Positions 26,935 to 35,612 of a stretch of DNA of 36,669 nt are shown one piece after another. The notes beneath the pieces were generated by a model. It did no database searches and had not been told where the DNA came from. It saw only the letters and a list, made by a program, of their open reading frames with translations. This stretch comes from Flavobacteriales bacterium. Lineage in GTDB: Bacteria; Bacteroidota; Bacteroidia; Flavobacteriales_D; Sanyastnellaceae. The DNA is taken from NCBI GenBank assembly GCA_947488195.1, contig CANKYR010000011.1:1-36669 (forward strand), given 5' to 3'. Position 1 is the first letter of the stretch. Every line of letters starts with the position of its first letter. The position numbers were made by a program, and so were the translations under genes.

Positions 26935-26981
26935 AGGTTTTTAAATTAAATTACTGTAGTTCGTGTACTTTTAACACTTTC

Positions 26982-26989
26982 CAAATATA
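26982..26989 (-). promoter_or_regulatory. -7 promoter box of the starch-binding-like gene
   Basis: The minus strand reads TATATTTG, a full TAnnTTTG match, giving a leader of about 42 bases before ATG 26934. It is in the 94-bp divergent region with the amylase; no equally clear plus-strand box was seen. Confidence 0.55.
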
Positions 26990-27028
26990 TATCGAAAAAA
27001 TGATGCACACCCAACTAAGACGTAAATC

Positions 27029-28894
27029 ATGAAAAAAAGTTTCGTGTACTTTTCCACAATCCTATTGTTCATGTCCTGTTTTGCCTTCGGGCAAAATTTG
27101 GAATACATCAGTCGTATTGACCCTCCTAACTGGTTCAGCGGTATGGAGAATAAAGAGGTAGAGCTCCTATTCTATTCGAATGGCAAAGAAAATTTGAGTT
27201 TTTCTTTTACCTCTGAAAGCGCAAAATACGCGACCATTAAAAGCGTTGAAAAGTCGAAGTTGAACAATTATTATTACGTCAATCTATCCATTTTAAGTCA
27301 ACCAAAAAGCAACTACCTTTTCTTTGAAATTTCAAAAGCAGGATACACCGCAACTGCCGTGCATCCCTATTCCATTGCTCCAAAAGCAACTTTACCTAAA
27401 GGCCTTTCGCAGGAAGACGCTATATATATGGTCTTCCCCGATCGCTTTGCAAATGGCGATGCTACCAACGATTCTGTTGCCAATTATTTCCAAGGTGTTA
27501 ATCGGAATGAATTAAAAGGCAGGCGTGGTGGCGATATTAAGGGAATATGTGACCACCTCGAATACATCTCAGATCTAGGATTCACAGCTCTTTGGATAAA
27601 CCCAATGGTTGAGAACAACGAGAAGAGAGATTCGTATCATGGCTACGCAAGTACAGATTCATATCGTATCGATCCTCGTTTTGGAACGCTCGAAGAATTG
27701 CAATCGCTAACTTCCAACATGAAGAAAAAAGAGATGAAGCACGTTTGGGACGTTGTGTACAATCACTGGGGCGATCAACATCAACTCTTCCGCGAAATGC
27801 CAGATAGTAATTGGTTTCATTGGTTTCCGACCTACACCAAAACAAACTATCGTGCTGAAACGATGATGGATCCTTACGCCAGCGAATACGATAAGAACTT
27901 AATGGCAAACGGTTGGTTCGACAGGCACATGCCTGATCTAAATCAGCAAGACGAGCACCTTTCAAAATACCTCATCCAAAATTCTCTTTGGTGGGTGGAA
28001 ATGGGAAAGATTGATGCATTTCGAATTGACACCTACAGCTATCCAGATCAATTATTTATGTCGAAATTGAATGCTTCACTGAAGGAAGAATATCCGAATC
28101 TCTTTCTATTCGGAGAAACTTGGGTACAAGGATCTGCCGTCCAAGCTTGGTTTCCGGAAGGAAAAAAAGTTGGACAAAATTTCGATTCGAAGTTAGACGG
28201 GGTAACCGACTTCCAATTGTACTTCGCCATGACCAAAGGACTTACAGAGCCGTTCGGTTGGGAAGAAGGCCTTCGAAGAATTGAATTAGACTTGGCGCAT
28301 GACCACCTTTATGCCCATCCGGAAAACCTCGTGACATTTCTCGACAACCACGATCTAGCGCGCATCTATTCCCTCCTGAATAAAGATTTAGAAAAATGGA
28401 AAATGGCGAATGCTATGCTCTTCACCCTTCGTGGAATTCCTTGTATTTACTATGGAACTGAAATTCTCATGTCCGGATTTTGCGATCCAGATGCACACGT
28501 CCGCGAGGAGTTTCCAGGGGGATGGTCCGATCATAAGGTAAATGCCTTCGAAAAGAAAGGCAGAACTGACATTCAAAATGAAGCCTTCGATTTCATTCAA
28601 ACACTTCTGAACTACCGTAAGAAAAACGAATGGCTTGCAACAAGCAGACTCACTCAGTTTGTCCCGAATGACAATACCTACGCATACGCCAGGAAATCGG
28701 CAGACGGAAAGAAAGCTCTTCTCTGTCTTTACAATTTGAATGAAACCGAATTCAACTTTCCCATGGAATCTCTGAAAGAAGTTGCCCTTCACTTGAATAC
28801 TGGAAAAAACATTCTAACTGGAGAATCCGTTTCTTGGAAAAAAACACTCTCCATTCCATCACAAGGATTTACTTTGATTGAAATTTCATTCTAA
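27029..28894 (+). CDS. GH13 alpha-amylase, cyclomaltodextrinase/neopullulanase (SusA-like)
   Basis: The 621-residue enzyme hydrolyses alpha-1,4 glucans or cyclodextrins, probably in the periplasm. It has a signal sequence (LLFMSCFAFGQ; Cys17 makes a lipoprotein possible), an N-terminal cyclomaltodextrinase-type beta domain (about 25-120), the catalytic barrel, and a C-terminal beta domain. GH13 regions seen are DVVYNHWG, DAFRIDTYSY with nucleophile Asp334, LFGETWVQG with acid/base Glu363, and TFLDNHDLAR with transition-state Asp442. The FPDRFANGD stretch near 136 is typical of SusA-like enzymes. A PDZ protein begins 23 bases downstream, and the divergent neighbour is a four-module starch-binding-like protein. 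No SusC/SusD pair is in the window. Confidence 0.92.
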   Translation: MKKSFVYFSTILLFMSCFAFGQNLEYISRIDPPNWFSGMENKEVELLFYSNGKENLSFSFTSESAKYATIKSVEKSKLNNYYYVNLSILSQPKSNYLFFEISKAGYTATAVHPYSIAPKATLPKGLSQEDAIYMVFPDRFANGDATNDSVANYFQGVNRNELKGRRGGDIKGICDHLEYISDLGFTALWINPMVENNEKRDSYHGYASTDSYRIDPRFGTLEELQSLTSNMKKKEMKHVWDVVYNHWGDQHQLFREMPDSNWFHWFPTYTKTNYRAETMMDPYASEYDKNLMANGWFDRHMPDLNQQDEHLSKYLIQNSLWWVEMGKIDAFRIDTYSYPDQLFMSKLNASLKEEYPNLFLFGETWVQGSAVQAWFPEGKKVGQNFDSKLDGVTDFQLYFAMTKGLTEPFGWEEGLRRIELDLAHDHLYAHPENLVTFLDNHDLARIYSLLNKDLEKWKMANAMLFTLRGIPCIYYGTEILMSGFCDPDAHVREEFPGGWSDHKVNAFEKKGRTDIQNEAFDFIQTLLNYRKKNEWLATSRLTQFVPNDNTYAYARKSADGKKALLCLYNLNETEFNFPMESLKEVALHLNTGKNILTGESVSWKKTLSIPSQGFTLIEISF

Positions 28895-28917
28895 TATTGC
28901 AATTAAATAATAAAACG

Positions 28918-29538
28918 ATGAAGTCATTTTTTTCACTTTTAGCACTCGTAATGATCAGTGTTATTTCTTTCGCGCAAGTGCAAAAGAAAAATCACGTTAC
29001 CATTATTAAAATCGACACTTCCATTGCAGGACAAGTCGATACCCTCATCTTCAATTTTGAAGGAGATCAGATGGGCAATATGAAAGATCTTATTAAGGGA
29101 TTTCCAGACATTGATTTATCCATTATGGACTCGTCGTTTAACTTCAAACTCGACAACAATTTCCAAATGCCAGAAGGAATGGGGTTCGCTATTCCAGATG
29201 GAATGCCTTTCGGATTCGGCGCGCCAGACAACAGCGCGAAAATTGGAATTATTCCTGCTCGTTCATTTAAAGGTGAAGGCGTAATGATTGAAACCGTTTC
29301 TCCTATAAGTTTAGGTGCGGCGCTTGGATTACAGACAGGTGATGTAATTGTTGAATTAAACAAGCAAGCCATTCACGATTTCGATGAATTGGTTGAAACC
29401 TTACAACAATATTCTGTGGGCGACGAGGCGAATATTATAGTACTTCGCAACGGTAAAAAGAAAAAAGTAACTGGGTATTTTATTCCCGCGCAAGGGGGGC
29501 CTGTAGGACAACGAGAGATTAAAATTCAACGTCCATAA
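28918..29538 (+). CDS. Exported PDZ-domain protein
   Basis: I start this 206-residue protein at ATG 28918, which directly precedes a typical signal peptide (KSFFSLLALVMISVISFAQ). The middle (about 40-110) is rich in Met, Phe, Gly and Asp and of low complexity, with GMGFAIPDGMPFGFGAPDN. The C-terminal part (about 115-200) is a PDZ domain: GVMIETVSPISLGAALGLQ, GDVIVELNKQAI and VGDEANIIVLRNGK. There is no protease domain. It sits between the amylase (23 bases) and the glycosyltransferase (1 base from stop to CTG) and is probably in the same transcript. It may be a periplasmic adaptor; the partner is unknown. Confidence 0.75.
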   Translation: MKSFFSLLALVMISVISFAQVQKKNHVTIIKIDTSIAGQVDTLIFNFEGDQMGNMKDLIKGFPDIDLSIMDSSFNFKLDNNFQMPEGMGFAIPDGMPFGFGAPDNSAKIGIIPARSFKGEGVMIETVSPISLGAALGLQTGDVIVELNKQAIHDFDELVETLQQYSVGDEANIIVLRNGKKKKVTGYFIPAQGGPVGQREIKIQRP

Positions 29539-29539
29539 A

Positions 29540-30547
29540 CTGAACTCTTCGAAGAAAATACTTTTCGCAGCACTCGATTGGGGTTACGGACATATGACTC
29601 GCGGTAGCGAGCGAATTACGCAATTCATCGAAGAAGGAAACATTGTAGAAATCGCTTGTTCGGACAATCAGAAATCGTTTTTCCGAAACCGATTTCCCGA
29701 ATTAATTCTCTATGTTAACCTTCCCAACAATCACATTCAAATTGAGAGTGGAAAAGGGTTATTCTTCAAACTAGGATTGCGTGCGTTTGAATTTCGCTCC
29801 AACTGGAAAAAAGAAAAATCGTGGTTGAAAGAACACCTTGAATCAAATTACTACGACCTCATTTATTCTGACAACCGCTACGGATTTTACCACCCGAATG
29901 TTCATTCGGTATTGCTAACACATCAATTAACTTTACCAGGCCCTCGATTCCTATTGGCGTTGCCTCAATTGGTGTTAAACTCTAATTTGCGGAATTTCAA
30001 CGAGATTGAAATTCCTGATTTCAAAAACGCACCAAAACTTAGCGGAAACTTGAGTCATTTGAAAGATACTTTTCATGCCACATTCATAGGGCCACTTAGT
30101 CAAGTAAAGCCGATTCACACTTCCACGAAAAAGCAGCTTTTGCTCATTCTTTCGGGACCAGAACCTCAGCGATCGCGCTTCGCTAAAGACATTCTTGAGG
30201 AAACTTCTCAACTTGGATTTCATTTGGTGGTCGCGGGAGAAAGCAATGTCAAATCAACGAATTCAAACGTGACTCAATTGGGCTATTGCAATGCAAGACA
30301 ATTGGAACAATTGATGAATGAATCTTCACACATTGTTTGCAGATCCGGATACAGCACACTCATGGAGTTAGCGACTGTTCAAAAAAAGGCACTGCTTATC
30401 CCAACTTCAGGACAATACGAACAAGAATATTTGGCGAAATATTGGGCAGAACAATTTAACTTTCCCACGGCAAATGAACACGAAATCTCAACGAAAGATT
30501 TTGTTAATTACTTAAACGACACCACTCATTTTGAACGACGCCAATAA
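29540..30547 (+). CDS. GT28/MurG-like glycosyltransferase, apparent CTG start
   Basis: The 335 residues match glycosyltransferases of the MurG/UDP-glycosyltransferase type (GT-B fold). The conserved N-terminal KKILFAALDWGYGHMTRG stretch lies upstream of the first ATG at 29594. In this frame there is no ATG, GTG or TTG between the preceding stop (29504) and 29594; the only near-cognate codon at a sensible place is CTG at 29540, one base after the PDZ stop codon. The nucleotide-sugar-binding C-terminal half has LLLILSGPEPQRS, LGYCNARQLEQLM and HIVCRSGYSTLMEL. The acceptor is unknown. The 3' end overlaps tadA by 17 bases. A shorter product from ATG 29594 would lose the donor/acceptor-site loop. 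Confidence 0.72.
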   Translation: MNSSKKILFAALDWGYGHMTRGSERITQFIEEGNIVEIACSDNQKSFFRNRFPELILYVNLPNNHIQIESGKGLFFKLGLRAFEFRSNWKKEKSWLKEHLESNYYDLIYSDNRYGFYHPNVHSVLLTHQLTLPGPRFLLALPQLVLNSNLRNFNEIEIPDFKNAPKLSGNLSHLKDTFHATFIGPLSQVKPIHTSTKKQLLLILSGPEPQRSRFAKDILEETSQLGFHLVVAGESNVKSTNSNVTQLGYCNARQLEQLMNESSHIVCRSGYSTLMELATVQKKALLIPTSGQYEQEYLAKYWAEQFNFPTANEHEISTKDFVNYLNDTTHFERRQ

Positions 30548-30986
30548 AGACGAGTATTACATGAAGATGGCCATTAAAGAAGCCATCTATGCAGCCGAAC
30601 AAGACGAAGTCCCGGTGGGATGCGTTATAGTTGCGGAAGACCGCATCATAGCCCGCGGACACAATCTTGTTGAGCGGTTGCACGACTTCACCGCACATGC
30701 TGAAATGCAAGCTTTTACAGCCGCTTCAGAGTACCTGAGTGGAAAATCATTGGATAAGTGCACCCTGTACGTCACGCTAGAGCCTTGCGTGATGTGCGCA
30801 GGAGCGGCTTACAATACCCGCATCGGTCGAATTGTATTCGGAGCGTTCGATCAGAAGAGAGGATTTTCAATCTTTCAAACGGAAGATAAAAAACTGCTAC
30901 ACCCTAAGACTGAATGGATTGGAGGTGTGTTGGAAGAAGACTGCGCTATCATTCTGAAGCAGTTCTTCGAGAACAAGCGGAAATAA
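30531..30986 (+). CDS. tadA: tRNA(adenine-34) deaminase
   Basis: TadA converts A34 to inosine in tRNA-Arg(ACG). The zinc site is complete: His56 and Glu58 in AHAEMQAF, and Cys86 and Cys89 in EPCVMCAGA. The protein has 151 residues if started at TTG 30531. This start keeps DEYYMKMAIKEA, which is conserved in the family, and overlaps the upstream gene by 17 bases. An ATG at 30561 would remove part of the first helix. The IFGAFDQKRG stretch and C-terminal basic FFENKRK fit TadA. It is the last gene before the mks-like cluster, from which it is separated by a 115-base region with a new promoter. Confidence 0.93.
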   Translation: MNDANKDEYYMKMAIKEAIYAAEQDEVPVGCVIVAEDRIIARGHNLVERLHDFTAHAEMQAFTAASEYLSGKSLDKCTLYVTLEPCVMCAGAAYNTRIGRIVFGAFDQKRGFSIFQTEDKKLLHPKTEWIGGVLEEDCAIILKQFFENKRK

Positions 30987-31044
30987 ATCAAGGACTACTT
31001 TTCCACATTTATTAACATTCCTTTTCGAAGCGACGCAAGCCGTT

Positions 31045-31052
31045 TAGATTTG
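31045..31052 (+). promoter_or_regulatory. -7 promoter box of the mks-like cluster
   Basis: TAGATTTG fully matches TAnnTTTG and predicts transcription from about 31057, giving a leader of about 45 bases. A clear -33 TTG was not found. Confidence 0.5.
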
Positions 31053-31060
31053 TGTGTTCG

Positions 31061-31077
31061 GTGCGAATTTGTCGCAC
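31061..31077 (+). promoter_or_regulatory. Perfect inverted repeat in the mks-like leader
   Basis: GTGCGA-ATTTG-TCGCAC is a perfect 6-bp inverted repeat with a 5-base spacer. It begins just after the predicted transcription start and ends 24 bases before the ATG at 31102. It could be a repressor operator or an RNA hairpin; no poly-T run follows, so it is not a terminator. Confidence 0.5.
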
Positions 31078-31101
31078 AACACATGACCTAAACTTTTCCG
31101 T

Positions 31102-33765
31102 ATGATAACCCGAATTATTGGGATAAACACCAGCACCTATGTGAACGCTGAAATGCGTCTAGACGATTGCGATTCATTGCAGTTGGTAGGTCCTAACAAC
31201 GTTGGTAAGTCAACCCTTATATACACCTTGAACTTCTTGTTCATTGTAGATGGATCGAAGATGTCCTTTTCAGGACAGCGCCGTGGAGACAAAGAAACCA
31301 TTCATCACTACTTCCCTACTCACAACCAGAGCTACATCATTTTTGAAATCAAGAAGAACAATTCAAGCTATTGTATTCTTGTCAAGCGCGACAGCGATGG
31401 CGAGTTGGAATACTTCCGTTTTTCTGGAGAATACAATGCCGAAAACTTCTTCAAAAAAGAAGGCGCACACCAGCGTATTCGCAAATGGGACGAAGTTCAA
31501 GATGAACTAAAAACTGCTGGCGTTGAATTGTATCTCTTCAAGAGCAAAACTGAAGTATTCAATACGGTATACTCTAGAGGAAGAAAGAACGACGCTGCTA
31601 TTTGGCTGGAAGACAGTGTTCGCACAGACGGACTTTCAAACAACTTCTCGAAGGTTTATCGCTACTTGATTAACTCGAAGTTAATCACGAACAAGACCCT
31701 AAAAGAAAGCTTAATTGTTGCGGATAACCGCGAGAACGAAGGCTTAAGCTTTTCACAGAAAAACAAAAAAGACATCAACGATTTACTTCGTATCAACGAA
31801 GAAATTCGCACAGTAAAAAGCATTCAAAAAGAGTTCGAAGAATTCCGTGAAGTGGTGAATTTGTTCAAAGCAAAAACACGAATCGTTAGCGATTTGGTTT
31901 ATGCCTTCGATAAACAATACAACGGGGTAATCAACGAACTCGACAGTTCTCGTTTAGAAAAGGAGAAGCAATATCAAACTACGCTTCTCAACCTGAATGA
32001 AAAACTAAAACCGAAGCAAGAAGAGTTAAATCGTGAATTGGGTAAGCGCGAATTGGAGGTTGAAATTCAAGAAAAAAAATTCATCAATCTTCAAACACAA
32101 TTAGATGAAATAACTTCTTTCGAAGGAAAGAAATTCTTGGAAGAATCTCTTTTGAATTTAGATGCTAAACGTCGCGAATCAGAGGTGCGCATTACCATGG
32201 TTGAGAATCAAAAATTAGATTCGAAAAACTTGGAGGCGAAGCTTCAGAAGATTGATGTGACTTGCGGAAAGCTTGAAGCACAAATTAAAAATTACGACGA
32301 CCAGTTGATTCACAAGATTACAGCGAAAGACGACATTCGCAAAATCTTGAACACCGTATTTTCTCAAGAATTCGCGGCACTTCCAAGTAAGTTGGTGAAG
32401 AAAAAAATTACCAAGGCTGGAACAACGTTAAGCATTTTCGATGGTGAAATTACACTTCCGAAAGACCTCGTTCTTGCTGACATTCCTTCAGTTAAGTCTT
32501 TGAAAGAAGAACTTCAAGAATTGAAAAGAGAAAAAGTTGAGTTAGAGAAACTATGGGCCGTTGCTCTAAATTTCGACAAGGCACAAAAAGAACTCGATAA
32601 GATTCATGCCGACATTGAAGAAGTGAAAGCGAAATTGAACAAGCTCAAGAATAAACCGAAACTTGAAAAAGAGGCTGACGCTGCAGGAAAAGAACTGCGC
32701 ACAATGAAGGCCGAAAAAGAAAAGTGTGAAGGTGATTTGAGCAAATTGAAAAAAGAGCTTTCCGACAAAACACTATTGCTCGATTCTCTGCGAGAAGAAA
32801 CACGCAGAAGTGAAGAGCGTATTATTGAATTGAAACGTCGCAAAGCAGAAATTGAAACCTTCGGAATTGTTCCAACAGAATTCGACACGACAGAATCTCT
32901 CGACGAAATTTACGGCAAGATAAAAATTTCGAACACCGATCGCGATACGTTGAAAGGCAACAAAGACCGGATGTTCGATCACTTGCGTTTCAAAACAAAT
33001 TCTGCAATGGCCGATGAAGAAGAATTCATCAAATATTTGGAAGATGAAATAGCGTGTATCAACGATAAAGTAAAAAGTATCGACGGTCTTTTGGGAAGTA
33101 TTTCAACGCAATTCGCTAACCCTGCTTTCACCTTGCGGAAGCGTTATGAAGAATTCAAAACATTCGTTTATAATCGCTTCAACGAGAGCTTGGCTAAAAC
33201 CAGAATCTCAAACATTGAATCGCTTCGTATTGAACTTGTAGACAACAAACGTGTATTGTTCGATTTGGAAAGAATCGCTTCTATCGAAAACTTGAACTCT
33301 CAACTCGCGTTTGAATTCGAACAAGGTGAAGATTTGAAAATTCTGAATCAATACTTAGACGCCGGGAAAACCATTGAATTCGAAGATCTATTCGATATAG
33401 AACTTCATCTCGATGTGAAAGGAAAGTTGAAGCGGGTGGACTTGAAAGAACAAGTGGAATCCGACGGAACAGACCGCATGATTCGTTTAGTCATTGTCAT
33501 GGCTATTATTAATCGTTTGGCGATCTCTACGCCAGAAAACAAAATTGCCCTCTTTATTGACGAGATTGGAACCATTGACGAACACAACCGTCCACAATTG
33601 GTTCAGTTCTGCAAAGAGCACAACTTCTTGCCAATCTTCGCTGCACCGCAGCCATATGATGGATTCTCGAAGTACTACTTCATCTTCCGCTCAAAAGGAA
33701 AAATTAATTTGAACGACAAGCAGCACGCTGTGCGTCGTGAAGACCTAAAAATATCAGAAAACTAA
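31102..33765 (+). CDS. Short SMC-like condensin ATPase, MksB/JetC-like
   Basis: The 887-residue protein has the SMC/MukB layout: an N-terminal ATPase half with Walker A GPNNVGKST (30-38), two long coiled-coil arms (about 205-410 and 465-690) interrupted by a non-coil segment (about 415-463) that may be the hinge, and a C-terminal ATPase half with Walker B IALFIDEIG (Asp820, Glu821). The usual LSGGQ-like signature is not evident; the aligned place reads ESDGTDRMIRL (786-795). MksB and JetC proteins are usually longer. The downstream MksF-like and MksE-like genes support assignment as the motor of a non-canonical condensin that extrudes DNA loops. No JetD nuclease is adjacent. The last base of its stop overlaps the start of a 35-residue ORF. 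Confidence 0.8.
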   Translation: MITRIIGINTSTYVNAEMRLDDCDSLQLVGPNNVGKSTLIYTLNFLFIVDGSKMSFSGQRRGDKETIHHYFPTHNQSYIIFEIKKNNSSYCILVKRDSDGELEYFRFSGEYNAENFFKKEGAHQRIRKWDEVQDELKTAGVELYLFKSKTEVFNTVYSRGRKNDAAIWLEDSVRTDGLSNNFSKVYRYLINSKLITNKTLKESLIVADNRENEGLSFSQKNKKDINDLLRINEEIRTVKSIQKEFEEFREVVNLFKAKTRIVSDLVYAFDKQYNGVINELDSSRLEKEKQYQTTLLNLNEKLKPKQEELNRELGKRELEVEIQEKKFINLQTQLDEITSFEGKKFLEESLLNLDAKRRESEVRITMVENQKLDSKNLEAKLQKIDVTCGKLEAQIKNYDDQLIHKITAKDDIRKILNTVFSQEFAALPSKLVKKKITKAGTTLSIFDGEITLPKDLVLADIPSVKSLKEELQELKREKVELEKLWAVALNFDKAQKELDKIHADIEEVKAKLNKLKNKPKLEKEADAAGKELRTMKAEKEKCEGDLSKLKKELSDKTLLLDSLREETRRSEERIIELKRRKAEIETFGIVPTEFDTTESLDEIYGKIKISNTDRDTLKGNKDRMFDHLRFKTNSAMADEEEFIKYLEDEIACINDKVKSIDGLLGSISTQFANPAFTLRKRYEEFKTFVYNRFNESLAKTRISNIESLRIELVDNKRVLFDLERIASIENLNSQLAFEFEQGEDLKILNQYLDAGKTIEFEDLFDIELHLDVKGKLKRVDLKEQVESDGTDRMIRLVIVMAIINRLAISTPENKIALFIDEIGTIDEHNRPQLVQFCKEHNFLPIFAAPQPYDGFSKYYFIFRSKGKINLNDKQHAVRREDLKISEN

Positions 33766-33872
33766 TGTCAACATTCCTAACTCCCCCAAACGGCGCAATT
33801 CTTTATCCTTCGAACATTCAAGACATTGAAGAAGTAAAAGTTTGCTACCATTTAGAATCAGAAGAAAAATGA
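33765..33872 (+). CDS. 35-residue ORF coupled between the SMC-like and MksF-like genes
   Basis: The ATG overlaps the SMC-like stop (TAATG) and its own stop overlaps the MksF-like start (ATGA), so both junctions fit translational coupling. The product begins MSTFLTPPNGAI and ends CYHLESEEK. It is acidic at the C-terminus, has one cysteine, and shows no membrane segment or signal peptide. It could be a small subunit, or only a short cistron that carries ribosomes to the next gene. It is too short for a family assignment. Confidence 0.5.
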   Translation: MSTFLTPPNGAILYPSNIQDIEEVKVCYHLESEEK

Positions 33873-35065
33873 TCAAAGCCGAACCACGGACCATATTAAA
33901 TTTCCTAAACACCTACTTCGATGTGGTGCGCGACTTGTTTGAATACCAGCAACAAGACGGGCTCATTACAAAGGAAGTATTCGATATGATATGTCACAAG
34001 CATGGCGCGCAAATGAAAAGTCGTTTGCGCGAATACCGCGTTGTTCGTTCAATTGGAAGTGATTTCGAAATGCGCGATGTGTATTTCAAGTTGATGGAAT
34101 TTTTGTTGTTTGAATTCAAACCGCTTCTTCCTGAAACCATTGAAAAATACAAAGGAGCCATTTCTGAATTGTTCATGAAGATTCGCAAAAGCGAACATTC
34201 TGATCGAGATATTCTTCAAGAAAGAATAAAAAATCTCTCCGGGCAAGTGCGAGAATTCGTCGATCTTGTTGAACGCAACGCTTTCAGATTACTGGCTGAA
34301 ACGCGCGATTTGAAATCGAACATCGACCGCGTACAATATCGCGAAAAGGTTCACAAGGCTTCCTTCTGGATTGAATACTACATTCTTCCACTGAATCGAA
34401 TTCTAGATGTAAATCACAGCGAATCGGTAACCAGCAAATTGGTTGAGGTATGCGAATACGCTAACCGCAAGCGTCTCGATTATTCAGATGAGACTACGCG
34501 AAGTGAATATGAAAAACTTTACACGCAGCTCATTCAAACCAACCAAGACTTGTTAAAGCAATCGAAGATTCTAACCAATGAATTGATTCCACTTCTTGAA
34601 CGCATTCGCACAGAATCTTTGATCCTAACTGGCTTTATAGAGTTCTTACGCAATCCGTATAAAGTAGAGACACCACCATTATTGAAAGGAACGCGCACAA
34701 TGGTTTACGCGAAAGACATGTACTTCAAAGTACGTGAATTCTTCGAGCAGTTTCAAATTGAAGCACCCGTTATTGTTGAAAATTCAGAAGCAGATTTCGA
34801 TAGATGGATTTTCGACAGAACATTATTCAAGGAAAAGCTTGCAGCAAGTATGCCCGTGAACGATTTCTTCGGATGGTGCTTCAAGGCATTGAAAAAAGAT
34901 TTCGATCAGATTGAAACGGATAAGTTCTTTGCGGTAACCGGATTGTTATTCGACGAAGAATTACAAATTGATTATTCAAAGAAAAGTGAACGCGTTTCCA
35001 TTGAGACTACAACATCACTGCTCAACGTGCCTAAATTAAAAATCGAACCCGCAATAAAATTATAA
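33869..35065 (+). CDS. MksF-like kleisin subunit of condensin-like complex
   Basis: I start this 398-residue protein at ATG 33869 (MIKAEPRTILNFLN), which overlaps the preceding stop. A longer frame from TTG 33842 would overlap the micro-ORF and adds no conserved sequence. The protein is almost wholly helical. The N-terminus (about 1-90) looks like a winged-helix dimerisation domain, the centre (about 110-265) is a helical bundle with long charged helices, and the C-terminus has a small domain. By gene order and size this is the MksF/JetA kleisin that links the two ATPase heads. Sequence similarity by eye is weak, so the call rests mainly on position between the SMC-like gene and the MksE-like gene. 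Confidence 0.65.
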   Translation: MIKAEPRTILNFLNTYFDVVRDLFEYQQQDGLITKEVFDMICHKHGAQMKSRLREYRVVRSIGSDFEMRDVYFKLMEFLLFEFKPLLPETIEKYKGAISELFMKIRKSEHSDRDILQERIKNLSGQVREFVDLVERNAFRLLAETRDLKSNIDRVQYREKVHKASFWIEYYILPLNRILDVNHSESVTSKLVEVCEYANRKRLDYSDETTRSEYEKLYTQLIQTNQDLLKQSKILTNELIPLLERIRTESLILTGFIEFLRNPYKVETPPLLKGTRTMVYAKDMYFKVREFFEQFQIEAPVIVENSEADFDRWIFDRTLFKEKLAASMPVNDFFGWCFKALKKDFDQIETDKFFAVTGLLFDEELQIDYSKKSERVSIETTTSLLNVPKLKIEPAIKL

Positions 35066-35066
35066 C

Positions 35067-35612
35067 ATGGTATATCCAGCGCACCATAGACAAATTGTTG
35101 AAGAACTCATGAGTGGTAAGTTCTTATTGAACAACGAGGAGCATTTCAATAGTTTGAAAGAAAACGAATCGTTTTACACCGAGTTTTTCAAAGTGTCATT
35201 CGACCTTGAATTGATCATGAAACCTGAATTCTCTTATCTCCTAAGCAAAGACACTCAGGAGAATTTCTCTCGCGATGTAAGTATTTTCATAGCCATTCTA
35301 AGCTATGAATTAGACCGCGACGGTCGCAATTTCATTGAATCCTTCGACTTCAACGAATTTACTTTCGAAGAGATTGACAACTATTTCCTAAATAGTTCTT
35401 TCGTGGATTTAATTGAAAGCAACAAGACCTTGCGCGATAATGAAAGTAGAAGAACATTGCTCAATGGTATGGCGCGTCGAAATATTATTTACAAAACTTT
35501 CGAAGACCGCTTTACCTTTACTCAAGCGTACAAAGTATTTATAGACTTCGCTAAAGAGCTTGCATTGAAACGCATTAAAGGCGAACCAGAAACACAAAAC
35601 ACTGAAAAATGA
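35067..35612 (+). CDS. MksE-like (KITE) condensin subunit
   Basis: The 181-residue protein resembles MksE/MukE/JetB winged-helix subunits. The markers are a start with IVEELMSGKFLL, then FDLELIMKPEFSYLLSK, the SRD-x(6)-AILSYELDRDGR stretch, and a second wing region ending in YKTFEDRFTFTQAYKVFIDF. KITE subunits bind the kleisin and DNA and regulate the ATPase. The start is 1 base after the MksF-like stop, and the stop overlaps the start of the next gene (ATGA). The acidic, polar C-terminal tail (EPETQNTEK) is typical of soluble subunits. Confidence 0.75.
   Translation: MVYPAHHRQIVEELMSGKFLLNNEEHFNSLKENESFYTEFFKVSFDLELIMKPEFSYLLSKDTQENFSRDVSIFIAILSYELDRDGRNFIESFDFNEFTFEEIDNYFLNSSFVDLIESNKTLRDNESRRTLLNGMARRNIIYKTFEDRFTFTQAYKVFIDFAKELALKRIKGEPETQNTEK

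Noticed and set aside
31061-31077. Inverted repeat as a terminator of tadA
   Set aside because: The stem is only 6 bp and is followed by CAACACATGACC, not a T run.
33842-33868. TTG start for the MksF-like protein
   Set aside because: It would overlap most of the end of the 35-codon ORF, while ATG 33869 makes a standard ATGA junction.
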